From G963665185 sp049723905 (GTDB lineage Bacteria > Desulfobacterota > Desulfovibrionia > Desulfovibrionales > Desulfovibrionaceae), in contig NZ_JBJKFD010000001.1 in the NCBI RefSeq assembly GCF_049723905.1, positions 1,984,001 through 2,048,000 of the forward strand: DNA of 64,000 nt, read 5' to 3'. The notes below the pieces were generated by a model that had not been told where the DNA came from, made no database searches, and was given only the letters and a program-made list of their open reading frames with translations. The translations under genes and the position numbers were made by a program. Below are positions 8,060 to 17,295 of this stretch, piece by piece; within the stretch, counting starts at the first letter, position 1; every line of letters starts with the position of its first letter.

Positions 8060-8998
8060 ATGACCACGACCGACCTTTGCGCCGTACTCTTTCCGGGACA
8101 GGGTTCCCAGGAAAAAGGCATGGGCCGCGATATAGCCGAAGCCGATGCCCAGTCCATGGAATTGTGGAAGACCGCGGAGTCCGTTTGCGGCTACGACCTG
8201 CGCGGACTGTACTGGGACGGTGACGACGCCGACATGGCCGAGACACGATGGCTGCAACCCGCCCTTACCGTGGTGGGCATGACCTTCTGGCGCCAGGCCA
8301 AGGGCAAGATATCCCCGGCCTTTGCCGCGGGCCACAGCCTGGGTGAATTTTCCGCCCTGTTCGCGGCCGGAGCTCTGGACGCAAAAAGCATCATAGAGCT
8401 GGTCGCCCTGCGCGGTCGGCTGATGTCCGAATGCGGCGGCACAGACGGCGCCATGGCCGCCATGCTCAAGATGAACCGCGAAACCGTGGATGAAATTGTC
8501 CGCGAGGCCGCCGATTCCACGGGCAAGCCGCTGCGCATTGCCAACTACAACACACCGGTCCAGTACGTGGTGAGCGGCCATGTGGACGCGGTAGCCGCCG
8601 CCGAAGCGCAGGCCAAGCCCAACAAGGGCCGCGGCATTCGGCTGGCCGTCAGCGGAGCCTTCCACTCGCCCATGATGAACGAGGCCGCCGCCGAACTTGC
8701 CAAGGTGATGGACAAGCTGCACTGGCGCAATGCCGACTTTCCCGTGGTCCTGAACGTTACGGGCGCGCCCCAAAGCGCCGGCCCAGCCCTGTGCGAGCAG
8801 ATGAAAAAACAGATGATCTCCTCGGTCCTCTGGACCCAGAGCATGGAATCCATGTGGCAGGCCGGAGTCCGCACCTTTGTGGAGCTTGGCCCCAAGGGCG
8901 TGCTGACCCGCATGGTCGGCCCCAACGTGAAACCGCTGGGCGACGAGGAATTCGAAGCCCGGAGCTGTCCCGGTCTGGAAGCGGTCCAGGCCCTGTAG
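8060..8998 (+). CDS. fabD: Malonyl-CoA:ACP transacylase FabD
   Basis: 312 residues, full family length. FabD moves malonyl groups from CoA to acyl carrier protein for fatty-acid elongation in the cytoplasm. The N-terminal LFPGQGSQEKGMG forms the oxyanion hole. GHSLGE holds the nucleophilic Ser (about residue 93), and AVSGAFHSPMM holds the catalytic His (about residue 202). The start at 8060 follows AGGGAG at 8045-8050. It is isolated from other fab genes and placed 42 bp upstream of argS, so it is likely to be co-transcribed with argS and the SPOR protein. Confidence 0.93.
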   Translation: MTTTDLCAVLFPGQGSQEKGMGRDIAEADAQSMELWKTAESVCGYDLRGLYWDGDDADMAETRWLQPALTVVGMTFWRQAKGKISPAFAAGHSLGEFSALFAAGALDAKSIIELVALRGRLMSECGGTDGAMAAMLKMNRETVDEIVREAADSTGKPLRIANYNTPVQYVVSGHVDAVAAAEAQAKPNKGRGIRLAVSGAFHSPMMNEAAAELAKVMDKLHWRNADFPVVLNVTGAPQSAGPALCEQMKKQMISSVLWTQSMESMWQAGVRTFVELGPKGVLTRMVGPNVKPLGDEEFEARSCPGLEAVQAL

Positions 8999-9040
8999 CT
9001 CGCAACCAATTTTCCCAAACAACAAGCAACCGAGAACCCA

Positions 9041-10696
9041 ATGCGTGCATACAACCATTTGAAAGCGACCCTGGAACAGGCCCTGGCTTCGCTGGAGCTG
9101 CCCGTTCCCGAAAAGATGACCATTGAACCGCCCAGAGACAAAAGCTTTGGCGACCTGGCCACCAACGCGGCCATGATGCTCTCCAAGGTGGCCAAGAAGG
9201 CGCCCCGGAAAATCGCCGAAGACCTCAAGGCGGTCATCGAAGGCATGGATACGTCCATCGAACGCATCGACGTAGCCGGCCCCGGTTTTCTCAACTTTTT
9301 CTTTTCCGACGCTTTCTGGCGCCAGACCGTGGTGGATATCCGCGAGCGAGGCGAAGAATACGGACGCATCGACCTGGGACAGGGACGCAGGGTGCAGGTG
9401 GAATACGTATCCGCCAATCCCACGGGCCCCCTGCACATAGGGCACGGCCGCGGCGCCGCCGTAGGCGACAGCCTGGCGCGCATCATGCGGGCCGCCGGTT
9501 GGGAAGTTTCCACGGAATACTATCTCAACGACGCCGGACGCCAGATGCTCATTCTGGGCAAGTCCATCTTCTGCCGCTACCAGCAGCACTTCGGTGCCGA
9601 CATCGAGCTGTTCGAAAACGGCTACAAGGGCGAGTACATCATGGACCTGGCCAAGGAGCTTGCCGACAAGCACGGCAAGACCCTGCTGGACATGGCCGAG
9701 GACGAGGCGGTTTCCATCTGCCGCGAATACGGCATGGCCGTCATTCTGGACGGCATCAAGCAGGACCTTCAGGATTTCAACGTGGAACACCAGGTATGGT
9801 TTTCCGAACGTTCCCTGACCGAAGCAGGCAAGGTGGACGAAACCTTCGACTTTCTCAGGAAAGAGGGACTCGCCTACGATGAGGACGGCGCGCTCTGGTT
9901 CCGCTCCACAGATTTCAAGGACGACAAGAACCGCGTTCTGCGCAAGTCCAGCGGCGACCTGACCTATTTTGCCTCGGACATCGCCTACCACGACGACAAG
10001 TACAAGCGCGGTTTCGATCTGGTCATCGACATCTGGGGTGCGGACCACCACGGCTACATCCAGCGCATGAAGGCCGCGGTGCAGGCCCTGGGCAAGGAAG
10101 CCGACCAGCTCGAAGTCATCCTTGTGCAGCTGGTCAACCTGCTCAAGGGCGGCGAACAGATCGCCATGAGCACACGGGCCGGAAAATTCGAAACCCTGGC
10201 CGACGTGGTCGAGGAAGTGGGTGCGGACAGCGCGCGCTTCATCTTCCTGTCACGCAAGAGCGACAGCAAGCTGGATTTCGACCTGGATCTGGTCAAGGAA
10301 AAGTCCATGGACAATCCGGTCTACTACGTGCAGTACGCTCACGCCCGCATCTGTTCCGTATTCCGCAAGGCAGAGGAACTGGACATTGCCATTCCCGCTC
10401 CGGGACAGGCCGACCTTTCGCCCCTGAATACCCTGGAAGACCAGTTGCTGCTGCGCTGCCTGGAACAGTTCCCGGACGCGGTGCAGGCCTCGGCCCACAC
10501 CTTCTCCCCGCACCACATCAGCTACTATTTGCGCGAACTGGCCGGACTGCTGCACCGCTACTACTCGGCCAACAAGATTCTCACCGCCGGGGACGACGCA
10601 GTGATTGCCGCACGCCTGGCTCTCATCGATTCTGTACGCCAGGCACTGGCCAACGGCCTGGGCCTGCTCGGTGTAAGCGCCCCGGAAAGCATGTAG
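9041..10696 (+). CDS. argS: Arginyl-tRNA synthetase
   Basis: 551 residues, a class I synthetase. It has the N-terminal Add-1 domain typical of ArgRS, and the HIGH motif as LHIGHGRGAAVGD around residue 131, preceded by SANPTGP. No canonical KMSKS is seen; MSTRAGKFETL occupies the position, as in many ArgRS proteins. The C-terminal DALR anticodon-binding domain includes FSPHHISYYLRELAGLLHRY. It lies between fabD (42-bp gap) and a SPOR-domain gene (24-bp gap) on one strand, so an operon is likely. Confidence 0.95.
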   Translation: MRAYNHLKATLEQALASLELPVPEKMTIEPPRDKSFGDLATNAAMMLSKVAKKAPRKIAEDLKAVIEGMDTSIERIDVAGPGFLNFFFSDAFWRQTVVDIRERGEEYGRIDLGQGRRVQVEYVSANPTGPLHIGHGRGAAVGDSLARIMRAAGWEVSTEYYLNDAGRQMLILGKSIFCRYQQHFGADIELFENGYKGEYIMDLAKELADKHGKTLLDMAEDEAVSICREYGMAVILDGIKQDLQDFNVEHQVWFSERSLTEAGKVDETFDFLRKEGLAYDEDGALWFRSTDFKDDKNRVLRKSSGDLTYFASDIAYHDDKYKRGFDLVIDIWGADHHGYIQRMKAAVQALGKEADQLEVILVQLVNLLKGGEQIAMSTRAGKFETLADVVEEVGADSARFIFLSRKSDSKLDFDLDLVKEKSMDNPVYYVQYAHARICSVFRKAEELDIAIPAPGQADLSPLNTLEDQLLLRCLEQFPDAVQASAHTFSPHHISYYLRELAGLLHRYYSANKILTAGDDAVIAARLALIDSVRQALANGLGLLGVSAPESM

Positions 10697-10720
10697 GCGC
10701 ATAACAGCCGAGGACAAGCA

Positions 10721-11446
10721 ATGGCTTTTTTGAGAAAATCCAACGGCAAATCCGACAAAAACGGAAAAGCCAAAAAAAACAGCGAGGCCAAGCAGCCCCG
10801 CAAGTTTACCCTGGAACTCTCGCCCGGCGGCCTTATCGCCGCCGGGTTCGGAGCCTTGCTCTGTTTGATCTGGGTTTTTATATTGGGCGTCCTGCTGGGA
10901 CGGGGCTACCGTCCGGAAAATGACGTTCCCGAACTGTCCAAGCTCATCCCCGAACCGCCCGCCGCAAAAGCCGTGGCGGAGCAGCCCAAACCCGAGGACC
11001 GCGTCCTCAAGGCCGTGGAGCTGGACTACATGAAGTCCCTGCACCAAAAGTCGCCCAACACTGTCCGGGATATGAAGCCCAGCCCCAAACCGGAGCCAAA
11101 ACCAAAGCCCAAGGCCGAACCGGCCAAAGCCCAAAAAGCGTCCCAACCCGCTCCGGCCGTGCAAAAGGCTTCCGCCCCTGCCACGCCCACCCCACAAAAG
11201 GGCATGTTCAACTACGTCTATCAGGTGGCGGCCTTTCAGGACAAACTCTCGGCCCACGGCTTTGCCAATACCCTGAAGGATCGCGGTCTTCACCCGGCAA
11301 GCGAATCCGTCAAGGTGGGGCAGAAAACCTGGTACCGGGTTCTGGTCCATTTTCGCGGAAAGCCCGCGGACACGGCCCATCTCAAAAGCATTCTTGCCGA
11401 GCTGGGTGTGAACAAGATCATCATGCGAAGCAAAAAACCGTTATAA
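10721..11446 (+). CDS. SPOR-domain membrane protein
   Basis: 241 residues. A basic cytoplasmic N-terminus leads into one membrane helix (about residues 38-65, GGLIAAGFGALLCLIWVFIL), then a Pro/Lys/Ala-rich linker, then a C-terminal SPOR domain beginning FNYVYQVAAFQDKLSAHGFA. SPOR domains bind denuded septal peptidoglycan, so a role in division or envelope maintenance (FtsN- or DedD-like) is expected but not proved. The linker repeats PKPEPKPKPKAEPAKAQKA-type units. It is third in the fabD-argS group. Confidence 0.85.
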   Translation: MAFLRKSNGKSDKNGKAKKNSEAKQPRKFTLELSPGGLIAAGFGALLCLIWVFILGVLLGRGYRPENDVPELSKLIPEPPAAKAVAEQPKPEDRVLKAVELDYMKSLHQKSPNTVRDMKPSPKPEPKPKPKAEPAKAQKASQPAPAVQKASAPATPTPQKGMFNYVYQVAAFQDKLSAHGFANTLKDRGLHPASESVKVGQKTWYRVLVHFRGKPADTAHLKSILAELGVNKIIMRSKKPL

Positions 11447-11563
11447 ACCTGCGTTCCCTATAGAACGCCCCGTGGGGTGGGCTGCAAACGGGTTTCAGCT
11501 TTTCCCTTGTCATCCATCCCCGTGCAAATTATACACCTGCCCATCAATTTTCGAGGGGGAGAG

Positions 11564-13264
11564 ATGTCCGAAGAAACACGTCCCTGGTTCGCGAGCTACG
11601 ATCCCAACGTGCCCAAGAACCTGACATACGAAAATATACCGGTATTCGAATACCTCGACCGCAGCGCCAAGGAATACCCCGACCGCGCGGCCATTATTTT
11701 CAAGAACAAGACCATCACCTACGCCGAACTGCACGCGCAAGCCGAGATAATGGCCGCCAACCTGCGTGCCCAGGGCGTTCGTTCCGGCGACCGGGTCGGC
11801 GTCATGCTGCCCAACCTGCCCCAGACCATCGTCACCTACTGGGGCATTCTCAAGGCGGGGGGCGCCGTGGTCATGACCAACCCCCTGTACAGAGAAAAAG
11901 AGGTCCTGCACCAATTCAACGATGCGGACGTACGCCATCTGGTGCTGCTGGACATGCTCTGGCCCAAGATAGAACCGCTGTACGACAGGACCCCGGTCAA
12001 AAAAATCTACATCACCTCCATCCCCGAGGCACTCAAGTTTCCCCTGAACTGGCTGGCCAAACTCAAACTGAAAAAAGAAGGCCGGGCCGTAAGGATTCCC
12101 TACGACGGAAAGAAGATCCTTCCCTGGAAGTCCCTGCTCAAGGGCAAGAAACGCTACTCGCACCCCAACATCATGCCCCATGCGGACCTGGCCCTGCTGC
12201 AGTACACCGGCGGCACCACGGGTGTTTCCAAAGGTTGCATGATCACCCACGCCAATCTGGTGGCCAACGCAACCCAAATTCACTCCCTGCTGCACACCTG
12301 CAACATGGGGTCGGAAGTTTTTTTGGGAGTACTGCCCTATTTCCATGTGTACGGTCTGGGAACCTGCCTGAACCTGCCCACCTCTCTGGGCGCGACCACG
12401 GCACCCATGCCGCGTTTCGACCCCATGGAAGTGCTCCAGGCCTTTGGCAAGATCAAGCCCACCATCTTTCCCGGCGCTCCCAGCGTGTACATTGCGCTCA
12501 TGCACCAGAAGCGCTTTGAGGAGACGGATTTCTCTTCCCTACGCTATTGCGTTTCAGGGTCGGCAGCCATGCCCATGGAAATCCTGAACCAGTTCAGAAA
12601 ACGCACGGGCGCGGAAATCATCGAAGGCTACGGCCTTACCGAAGCCTCTCCGGTAACGCACCTCAACCCGCTCAACGGCGAACGCAAGCCCGGCACCATC
12701 GGCCTGCCCTTCCCGGACACCGATGCCCGCATCGTGGACATGGAAGTGGGCGGTCCGCCCCTGCCTCCGGGAAAACTGGGCGAACTCATCATCAAGGCTC
12801 CCCAGGTCATGAAGGGCTATTGGGGGCGTCCGGATGAAACCGCCAGCACCCTGCGCAACGGGTGGCTCTACACCGGCGATATCGCCACCATGGACGAGCA
12901 GGGCTACTTCACCATCGTGGACCGCAAAAAAGACCTCATCATCTCCGCCGGGTACAACATCTACCCGCGCGAAGTGGACGAGGTGCTCTACGAACACCCG
13001 GCCATCCAGGAAGCCTGCGCCGTGGGCATTCCCCACCAGACGCGCGGCGAAATCGTCAAGGCGTTCATTGTGCTGAAACCCGGACAGCAGCTGACCAAGC
13101 AGGAGATTCTGGCCTACTGCAAGGAAAAGCTGGCTGGTTACAAGGTGCCCAAGCGGGTCGAGTTCCGTGACGAGCTGCCCAAGACCCTGGTCGGCAAGGT
13201 GCTGCGCCGTGCCCTGCGCGATGAAGAGCTGTCGCGCAAAAAAAGCAGAAAAAAAGGCGAGTAA
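11564..13264 (+). CDS. Long-chain acyl-CoA synthetase (AMP-binding)
   Basis: 566 residues, FadD-like. It adenylates a fatty acid and transfers it to CoA. The AMP-binding P-loop YTGGTTGVSKGC lies around residue 213, followed by GYGLTEASPVTHLNP (A5), GWLYTGDIATMDEQGYFTIV (A7) and DRKKDLIISAGYNIYPREVD (A8). The catalytic Lys region near the C-terminus is ELPKTLVGKVLRR. ATG 11564 is chosen, 29 codons inside the longest frame, because GAGGGGGAG immediately precedes it. An independent strong terminator follows the stop. Confidence 0.9.
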   Translation: MSEETRPWFASYDPNVPKNLTYENIPVFEYLDRSAKEYPDRAAIIFKNKTITYAELHAQAEIMAANLRAQGVRSGDRVGVMLPNLPQTIVTYWGILKAGGAVVMTNPLYREKEVLHQFNDADVRHLVLLDMLWPKIEPLYDRTPVKKIYITSIPEALKFPLNWLAKLKLKKEGRAVRIPYDGKKILPWKSLLKGKKRYSHPNIMPHADLALLQYTGGTTGVSKGCMITHANLVANATQIHSLLHTCNMGSEVFLGVLPYFHVYGLGTCLNLPTSLGATTAPMPRFDPMEVLQAFGKIKPTIFPGAPSVYIALMHQKRFEETDFSSLRYCVSGSAAMPMEILNQFRKRTGAEIIEGYGLTEASPVTHLNPLNGERKPGTIGLPFPDTDARIVDMEVGGPPLPPGKLGELIIKAPQVMKGYWGRPDETASTLRNGWLYTGDIATMDEQGYFTIVDRKKDLIISAGYNIYPREVDEVLYEHPAIQEACAVGIPHQTRGEIVKAFIVLKPGQQLTKQEILAYCKEKLAGYKVPKRVEFRDELPKTLVGKVLRRALRDEELSRKKSRKKGE

Positions 13265-13300
13265 CAGACGCGTACCGTCTCCATTGCCGAAACAAATTCA

Positions 13301-13341
13301 AACCCCTCGCGTATTTTTCCATACGCGAGGGGTTATTTTTT
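13301..13341 (+). terminator. Rho-independent terminator of the acyl-CoA synthetase gene
   Basis: A hairpin AACCCCTCGCGTAT / ATACGCGAGGGGTT with a 6-nt loop is followed by ATTTTTT. Its CGCGTAT core is also the inner stem of the family B repeats that begin just downstream, so the terminator may be a derived repeat unit. Confidence 0.9.
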
Positions 13342-13777
13342 CCGAGGTACCAAGCGCATCTCGACGATGCTCTCATGCCCTTCCCCCATACACCATGCTG
13401 CTCAAAGAGGTGGGAGCACAAGGCGCGAGGGGAAACTCAAGGCCGACGCGTATTTTTATATACGCGAGGATTTGAGTTTACCGAAGCAACGCAGCTATCG
13501 GGCCTCTTTCAGCCTTACGCCATGGCGCTCAAAAAGGCGGGAGAGCAAGGCGCAAGGGGAAACCCAAGGCCGACGCGTATTCTTATATACGCGAGGATTT
13601 GAGTTTACCGAAGCAACGCAGCTATCGGGCCTTTTTCAGCCTTACACCATGCTGCTCAAAGAGGTGGGAGAGCAAGGCGCAAGGGGAAACCCAAGGCCGA
13701 CGCGTATTCTTATATACGCAAGGATTTGCGTTTACCGAAGCAACGAAGCTATCAGGCCTTTTTCAGCGCCATGGCAC
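13342..13777. repeat. Tandem palindromic repeat array, family B, locus 1
   Basis: Three near-identical units with a 127-bp period (anchor CATG at 13394, 13521 and 13648) and a partial fourth at 13770. Each unit is a nested palindrome. The inner stem is CGCGTAT/ATACGCG. The next stem is AAACTCAA pairing with TTGAGTTT in unit 1. An outer CTCAAAAAGGC pairs with GCCTTTTTCAG. A related array lies at 38.7-39.1 kb. Short open frames run through the units in all phases; I do not regard them as genes. Confidence 0.9.
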
Positions 13778-14158
13778 TTAAATTTGCTGTAAATGAAAAG
13801 GCAGGTCCCGCAAATCCTCCTGAAACTCCTGCCCGCATTCCTGGGCAATGTCGTTGTCTTCGTGGAAGCGCCAGCTCACCTCTATGTCTTTGCCGTTGCG
13901 CACGGCATCGTCGAGCATATCGAAAAGATCCATAAAGGCCTTGGAAGTGGAACTGTTGAAATAGACGATTTCCATGTTCAGGCGCAGTTTGTCCGATTGT
14001 GGGGATTCCAGGTATTCGCCCAGCAGGTCGAACAGGGGATCGTAGAACTTGCCGCAATTTTCAGGATAGGACTCCCCGCAGATTTCCAGAAGGCCTTCTT
14101 CCGGGTCAAAATCCACGGCTGGGGACGACTTTGTGGCCCCTATTTGCACGCGCTCCAT
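13778..14158 (-). CDS. siaC: SiaC-type partner-switch phosphoprotein (DUF1987)
   Basis: 126 residues, matching the SiaC/DUF1987 family. In Pseudomonas aeruginosa SiaC binds and activates the diguanylate cyclase SiaD when unphosphorylated. SiaB phosphorylates it and SiaA dephosphorylates it. The region around the phospho-site, IVYFNSSTSKAFMDLFDML, is present, with Thr71 and neighbouring serines as candidates. Its ATG overlaps the siaB stop by one base (TAATG), showing translational coupling. It is last of four genes. Symbols are assigned by homology of the whole set. Confidence 0.85.
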   Translation of the reverse strand: MERVQIGATKSSPAVDFDPEEGLLEICGESYPENCGKFYDPLFDLLGEYLESPQSDKLRLNMEIVYFNSSTSKAFMDLFDMLDDAVRNGKDIEVSWRFHEDNDIAQECGQEFQEDLRDLPFHLQQI

Positions 14159-14700
14159 TACTTCCCCTCCATGTCGAGACTGGCATTGACCACGAAGAAG
14201 AGCCCCTCGTCCTCCATGGGATCAAAGCTGTAGGTCAATGGTCTGCTGGCCTTACGCGCCATTTCTATGAATCCCAGCCCGGCCCCCAGAGAATCGGTGT
14301 CGGACGTTTTGCGTCGCTGCTCCCGGTAGTAAATTTTAAGTTGCTCTTTATCCATGCCGTTCACGATTTCGATCTTTGTACGGATTTTGTCTTTCATGGA
14401 AGGAGAAATCCTGTTGCCGCAGCTTACTGTAAAGCCGCCGTTGTTACGGCTTACCAAAATCTGCCCCATGCCCAGCCGGGACGATTCGCCCCGGGGATTC
14501 TCGCCCGCATAGTTGACCACGTTCTGCATCTGCTCCACCAATACGGCAAAGACCTTGCGAACCGTGTTGGAAGCATGATTCTCACTCGCCATTTTGCAGC
14601 GCAGCACATCGCCCAGCCCCTCCACCAATCCCTGGCAGATAGGGCCGCAAAAATACAGCACCACGCCTTCTCCTTCCATATGTCTATACTTCTGCAGCAT
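14158..14700 (-). CDS. siaB: SiaB-type protein kinase
   Basis: 180 residues, like SiaB, the GHKL-fold kinase that phosphorylates SiaC. The SLGAGLGFIEMARKASRPL segment near the C-terminus matches the family G-box, and VEQMQNVVNYA resembles the N-box. The start at 14700 overlaps the end of siaA by 17 bp and has CAGGAGGG upstream; a second ATG seven codons on has no such site. It sits between siaA and siaC in a tight operon. Confidence 0.82.
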   Translation of the reverse strand: MLQKYRHMEGEGVVLYFCGPICQGLVEGLGDVLRCKMASENHASNTVRKVFAVLVEQMQNVVNYAGENPRGESSRLGMGQILVSRNNGGFTVSCGNRISPSMKDKIRTKIEIVNGMDKEQLKIYYREQRRKTSDTDSLGAGLGFIEMARKASRPLTYSFDPMEDEGLFFVVNASLDMEGK

Positions 14701-15865
14701 GTTCCCTCCTGTCGGTCAGGGCAAAACCCAGAACTGTCCGATCGTCCCGAACGGACTCTCCACCACGATACCGTGTCAATTCGTGTTCCAGCAGCACCTG
14801 TTGTCTTGAAAAATCCTCTCGCCCGTTACCGGACAAAAAATTACGCAATCTCTTTTTACCATACGGCAGCCTCGTTTCGCCGCCCACCTGGTCCACAACT
14901 CCATCACTCATCAGGTAAAACCGCATGCCGGGGCGAACGGTCACCACCTTGTTTGTAAAACCGTAGTCGGCCGGAGAACGAGCAAACCCCACGCCGCACC
15001 TGTCGCCCTTCACTTCCGTAACGGCACTGTCGGCATGGCGGATAAAAAGTGAATTACGAGCCCCGGAAAACACCACCTGCTGCCTGTCGTCGGGGATGTA
15101 GCAAACGGAGCAGTCCATACCGTCGTCGGCACCGGAGCTGCCATCATCCGAGCCCAGGGCGCTTTTGACGCCGCGGTTCATGCAGGCAAGGACGCTGGCG
15201 GGATCGCCCTCCATGGATTCCACGTCCAGCCGTTCGAACAGAGAGTGGACAATAAGGGTCATAAACGCCCCTGGCACCCCATGCCCGGTGCAATCGATAA
15301 CTGCCACAAATACCCCTGCCGATGTTTTGCGCATCCAGTAGGAATCACCGCCCACCACGTCGCGCTGTTCCCAAATGAGAAAATGATCGGGAAAAACCCC
15401 TTTCAATTCCTCGGGCGGGGGAAGAAACGCCTTTTGAATAAGGCTTGCGTAATCCAAAGACTCCATTACCCGCTGCTGCGCTCCCGCCAAATCCTTCAGC
15501 GCACTATTCAGGGCAATCTGGCGGCTTTCCACGGCATGGCTCATCCAAAACATGTTTGCCTTCAAAAGTTGAAGCTCATCCGGATTTTCCCAGTCTTCGG
15601 GCACGGATTCGAAAGGCGAGAGGTTTCCATTGCGCATTTCACTACAGGCCGCATTCAATCGGCGAATTGCTCTTCCGGCGACAAAATTAGTGGTCAGGTA
15701 CGCACCAGGAGCCAGCAGAATAAGTCCGGCAGCCACCCATACCCCCAAAACGGTTTCCACGGTTGACCGATCCATGTAATCCATACCGATCAGCAGAATC
15801 AGGGGAAAGGCGATGGTGCCTCCAAACAGAACCAGTCGCATTTTCGTCTGCATGCGCATATTCAT
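14684..15865 (-). CDS. siaA: SiaA-type membrane PP2C phosphatase
   Basis: 393 residues. Two membrane helices (about residues 9-25 and 37-58) flank a very short outside loop, followed by a HAMP-like stretch and a SpoIIE/PP2C-type phosphatase domain. Metal-site motifs are DVVGGDSYW, DCTGHGVPGAFMTL and YLMSDGVVDQVGG. By analogy it dephosphorylates SiaC and so turns on c-di-GMP synthesis. The start is fixed by an ATGA overlap with the upstream siaD stop. The P. aeruginosa SiaA has a larger periplasmic sensor; here it is almost absent, so the signal must enter differently. Confidence 0.85.
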   Translation of the reverse strand: MNMRMQTKMRLVLFGGTIAFPLILLIGMDYMDRSTVETVLGVWVAAGLILLAPGAYLTTNFVAGRAIRRLNAACSEMRNGNLSPFESVPEDWENPDELQLLKANMFWMSHAVESRQIALNSALKDLAGAQQRVMESLDYASLIQKAFLPPPEELKGVFPDHFLIWEQRDVVGGDSYWMRKTSAGVFVAVIDCTGHGVPGAFMTLIVHSLFERLDVESMEGDPASVLACMNRGVKSALGSDDGSSGADDGMDCSVCYIPDDRQQVVFSGARNSLFIRHADSAVTEVKGDRCGVGFARSPADYGFTNKVVTVRPGMRFYLMSDGVVDQVGGETRLPYGKKRLRNFLSGNGREDFSRQQVLLEHELTRYRGGESVRDDRTVLGFALTDRREHAAEV

Positions 15866-17058
15866 CCCTTTATCCCGCTGTTGTGCGAAACCGGGGCCGC
15901 GCTCTGGAGCCCGCCGCAAGCCACGAACGGCCCGTCGTACAGACACACCCTGTTTCTGCCGCTTCGTTTGGCTTCATACAGGGCCACATCCGCCCACTTC
16001 AGCAGCACGTCCGGGTCCGCTTCCTTTGTGTCTTCCGCATGTTCCAACTCCTCATGGAGCAGGTCCGGAGTCCAGGCGCACACCCCGATGGAAACAGTCA
16101 CCAAGGGGCAGCGCGCCCCACCGCAACAACAATCCTCCACTGCCCCGCGTATCCTTTCCGCAGCCGTCAGGGCGATCTTTGCCTCGGTTTCCGGGAAGAG
16201 CATCACAAACTCCTCACCGCCCAGGCGTGCGCAGGTGTCCACATCGCGCACACTTCCGCAAATGCAGTGCGCCACCTTGCGCAGCACCGCATCTCCTGCA
16301 TCGTGCCCCATGGTGTCGTTTACACGTTTAAAAAAATCTATGTCCGCAATCATCACGGCAAGAGGACTTTGGGCATGTCTGCTGCGCCGCAATTCCCGGC
16401 GAAATATCTCCATGAAATATCGGCGGTTTGGCAGTTCCGTCAGGGAATCCACATTGGCGCGGTGCGACAGTTCGGCCATAACCCGGCGCTGCTCTGTCAT
16501 ATCCAGGGCAACCCCCACGTAGACCTCTTTGCCGTCCGGGCAGACAACAACTTCCTCGTGGAGCCGCTGCACACTCAGTTGAATCCATACCTCGCCCCCG
16601 TCCCGACGTCTGAGCGCGGCTTCAAAGCGTTCCACACGGCCATGTTTGGCAAGCACATTCAGGTAGCTTTCATGGTCTTTGGGGGAAACAAACAGCGCCC
16701 CCAGACCGGGAACCGCAGCCACAAAACTCTCGGCAGATTCCCAGCCCAGAATGCGGGCCATGGCAGGATTGACCTCGACCAGATCGCCGCTGGACGTGGT
16801 GCTGAAAATCCCTTCGGAAACATGGGAAAAGATAGAGCGATACAAAGCTTCTTTGGCTGCTATCTCACGATTGAGCACATTGAGTTGCGCCTGCATTCGG
16901 TCGCCCATGGACAACAGTCGACCACTCTGACGCAGCAGCTTTTTGAAGCCTTCCAGCAGTTCGCGGAAGTCGTCCAGAGTCGGTGGTTCCCCTCCTGCCG
17001 CCCGGGACAAATAATGTTCAGCCCTTTCCACAAGGGCTTTCTCTTTTTTCAGTGGCAT
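15862..17058 (-). CDS. siaD: SiaD-type diguanylate cyclase with added PAS domain
   Basis: 398 residues. The N-terminal helical stalk (VERAEHYLSRAAGG, then LLEGFKKLLRQSGRLLSMGD) resembles the SiaC-binding stalk of SiaD. A PAS domain follows (about residues 72-195: EALYRSIFSHVSEGIFSTTS), then a GGDEF domain with active RLGGEEF and an inhibitory I-site RDVD five residues before GGEEF. It makes c-di-GMP from two GTP. There is no membrane segment. It is first in the operon, upstream of siaA, whereas in Pseudomonas the cyclase is last. It is divergent from xthA across 237 bp. Confidence 0.85.
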   Translation of the reverse strand: MPLKKEKALVERAEHYLSRAAGGEPPTLDDFRELLEGFKKLLRQSGRLLSMGDRMQAQLNVLNREIAAKEALYRSIFSHVSEGIFSTTSSGDLVEVNPAMARILGWESAESFVAAVPGLGALFVSPKDHESYLNVLAKHGRVERFEAALRRRDGGEVWIQLSVQRLHEEVVVCPDGKEVYVGVALDMTEQRRVMAELSHRANVDSLTELPNRRYFMEIFRRELRRSRHAQSPLAVMIADIDFFKRVNDTMGHDAGDAVLRKVAHCICGSVRDVDTCARLGGEEFVMLFPETEAKIALTAAERIRGAVEDCCCGGARCPLVTVSIGVCAWTPDLLHEELEHAEDTKEADPDVLLKWADVALYEAKRSGRNRVCLYDGPFVACGGLQSAAPVSHNSGIKG

Positions 17059-17295
17059 GTTCAGCTTATCTTTGCGGTTCCTTGTCTCGGCCCGGATATG
17101 CGGGAAGTTTTCGTAGGCGCTTCGGAGTATCCTTTGGTATGCCAGGAATTGTTACTATTGAATTTAATAATCAAGATCAATAGCTATTCCATCAAAAAGA
17201 AACTTGTTTCCACTTTTTCGCCACGCCATTGTGCTCAACAAGCCCACCGTGTACTATTGAGACTCCACAAAAACGCCAGCCAAACGGATATTCGC

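Noticed and set aside
8012..10051. Minus-strand frame of 679 codons over fabD-argS
   Set aside because: Mirror of two well-identified genes in GC-rich DNA.
13367..13792. Repetitive open frames through the 13.4-13.8 kb array
   Set aside because: Several overlapping frames with the same peptide repeated; they come from the tandem palindromic DNA repeat, not from a gene.
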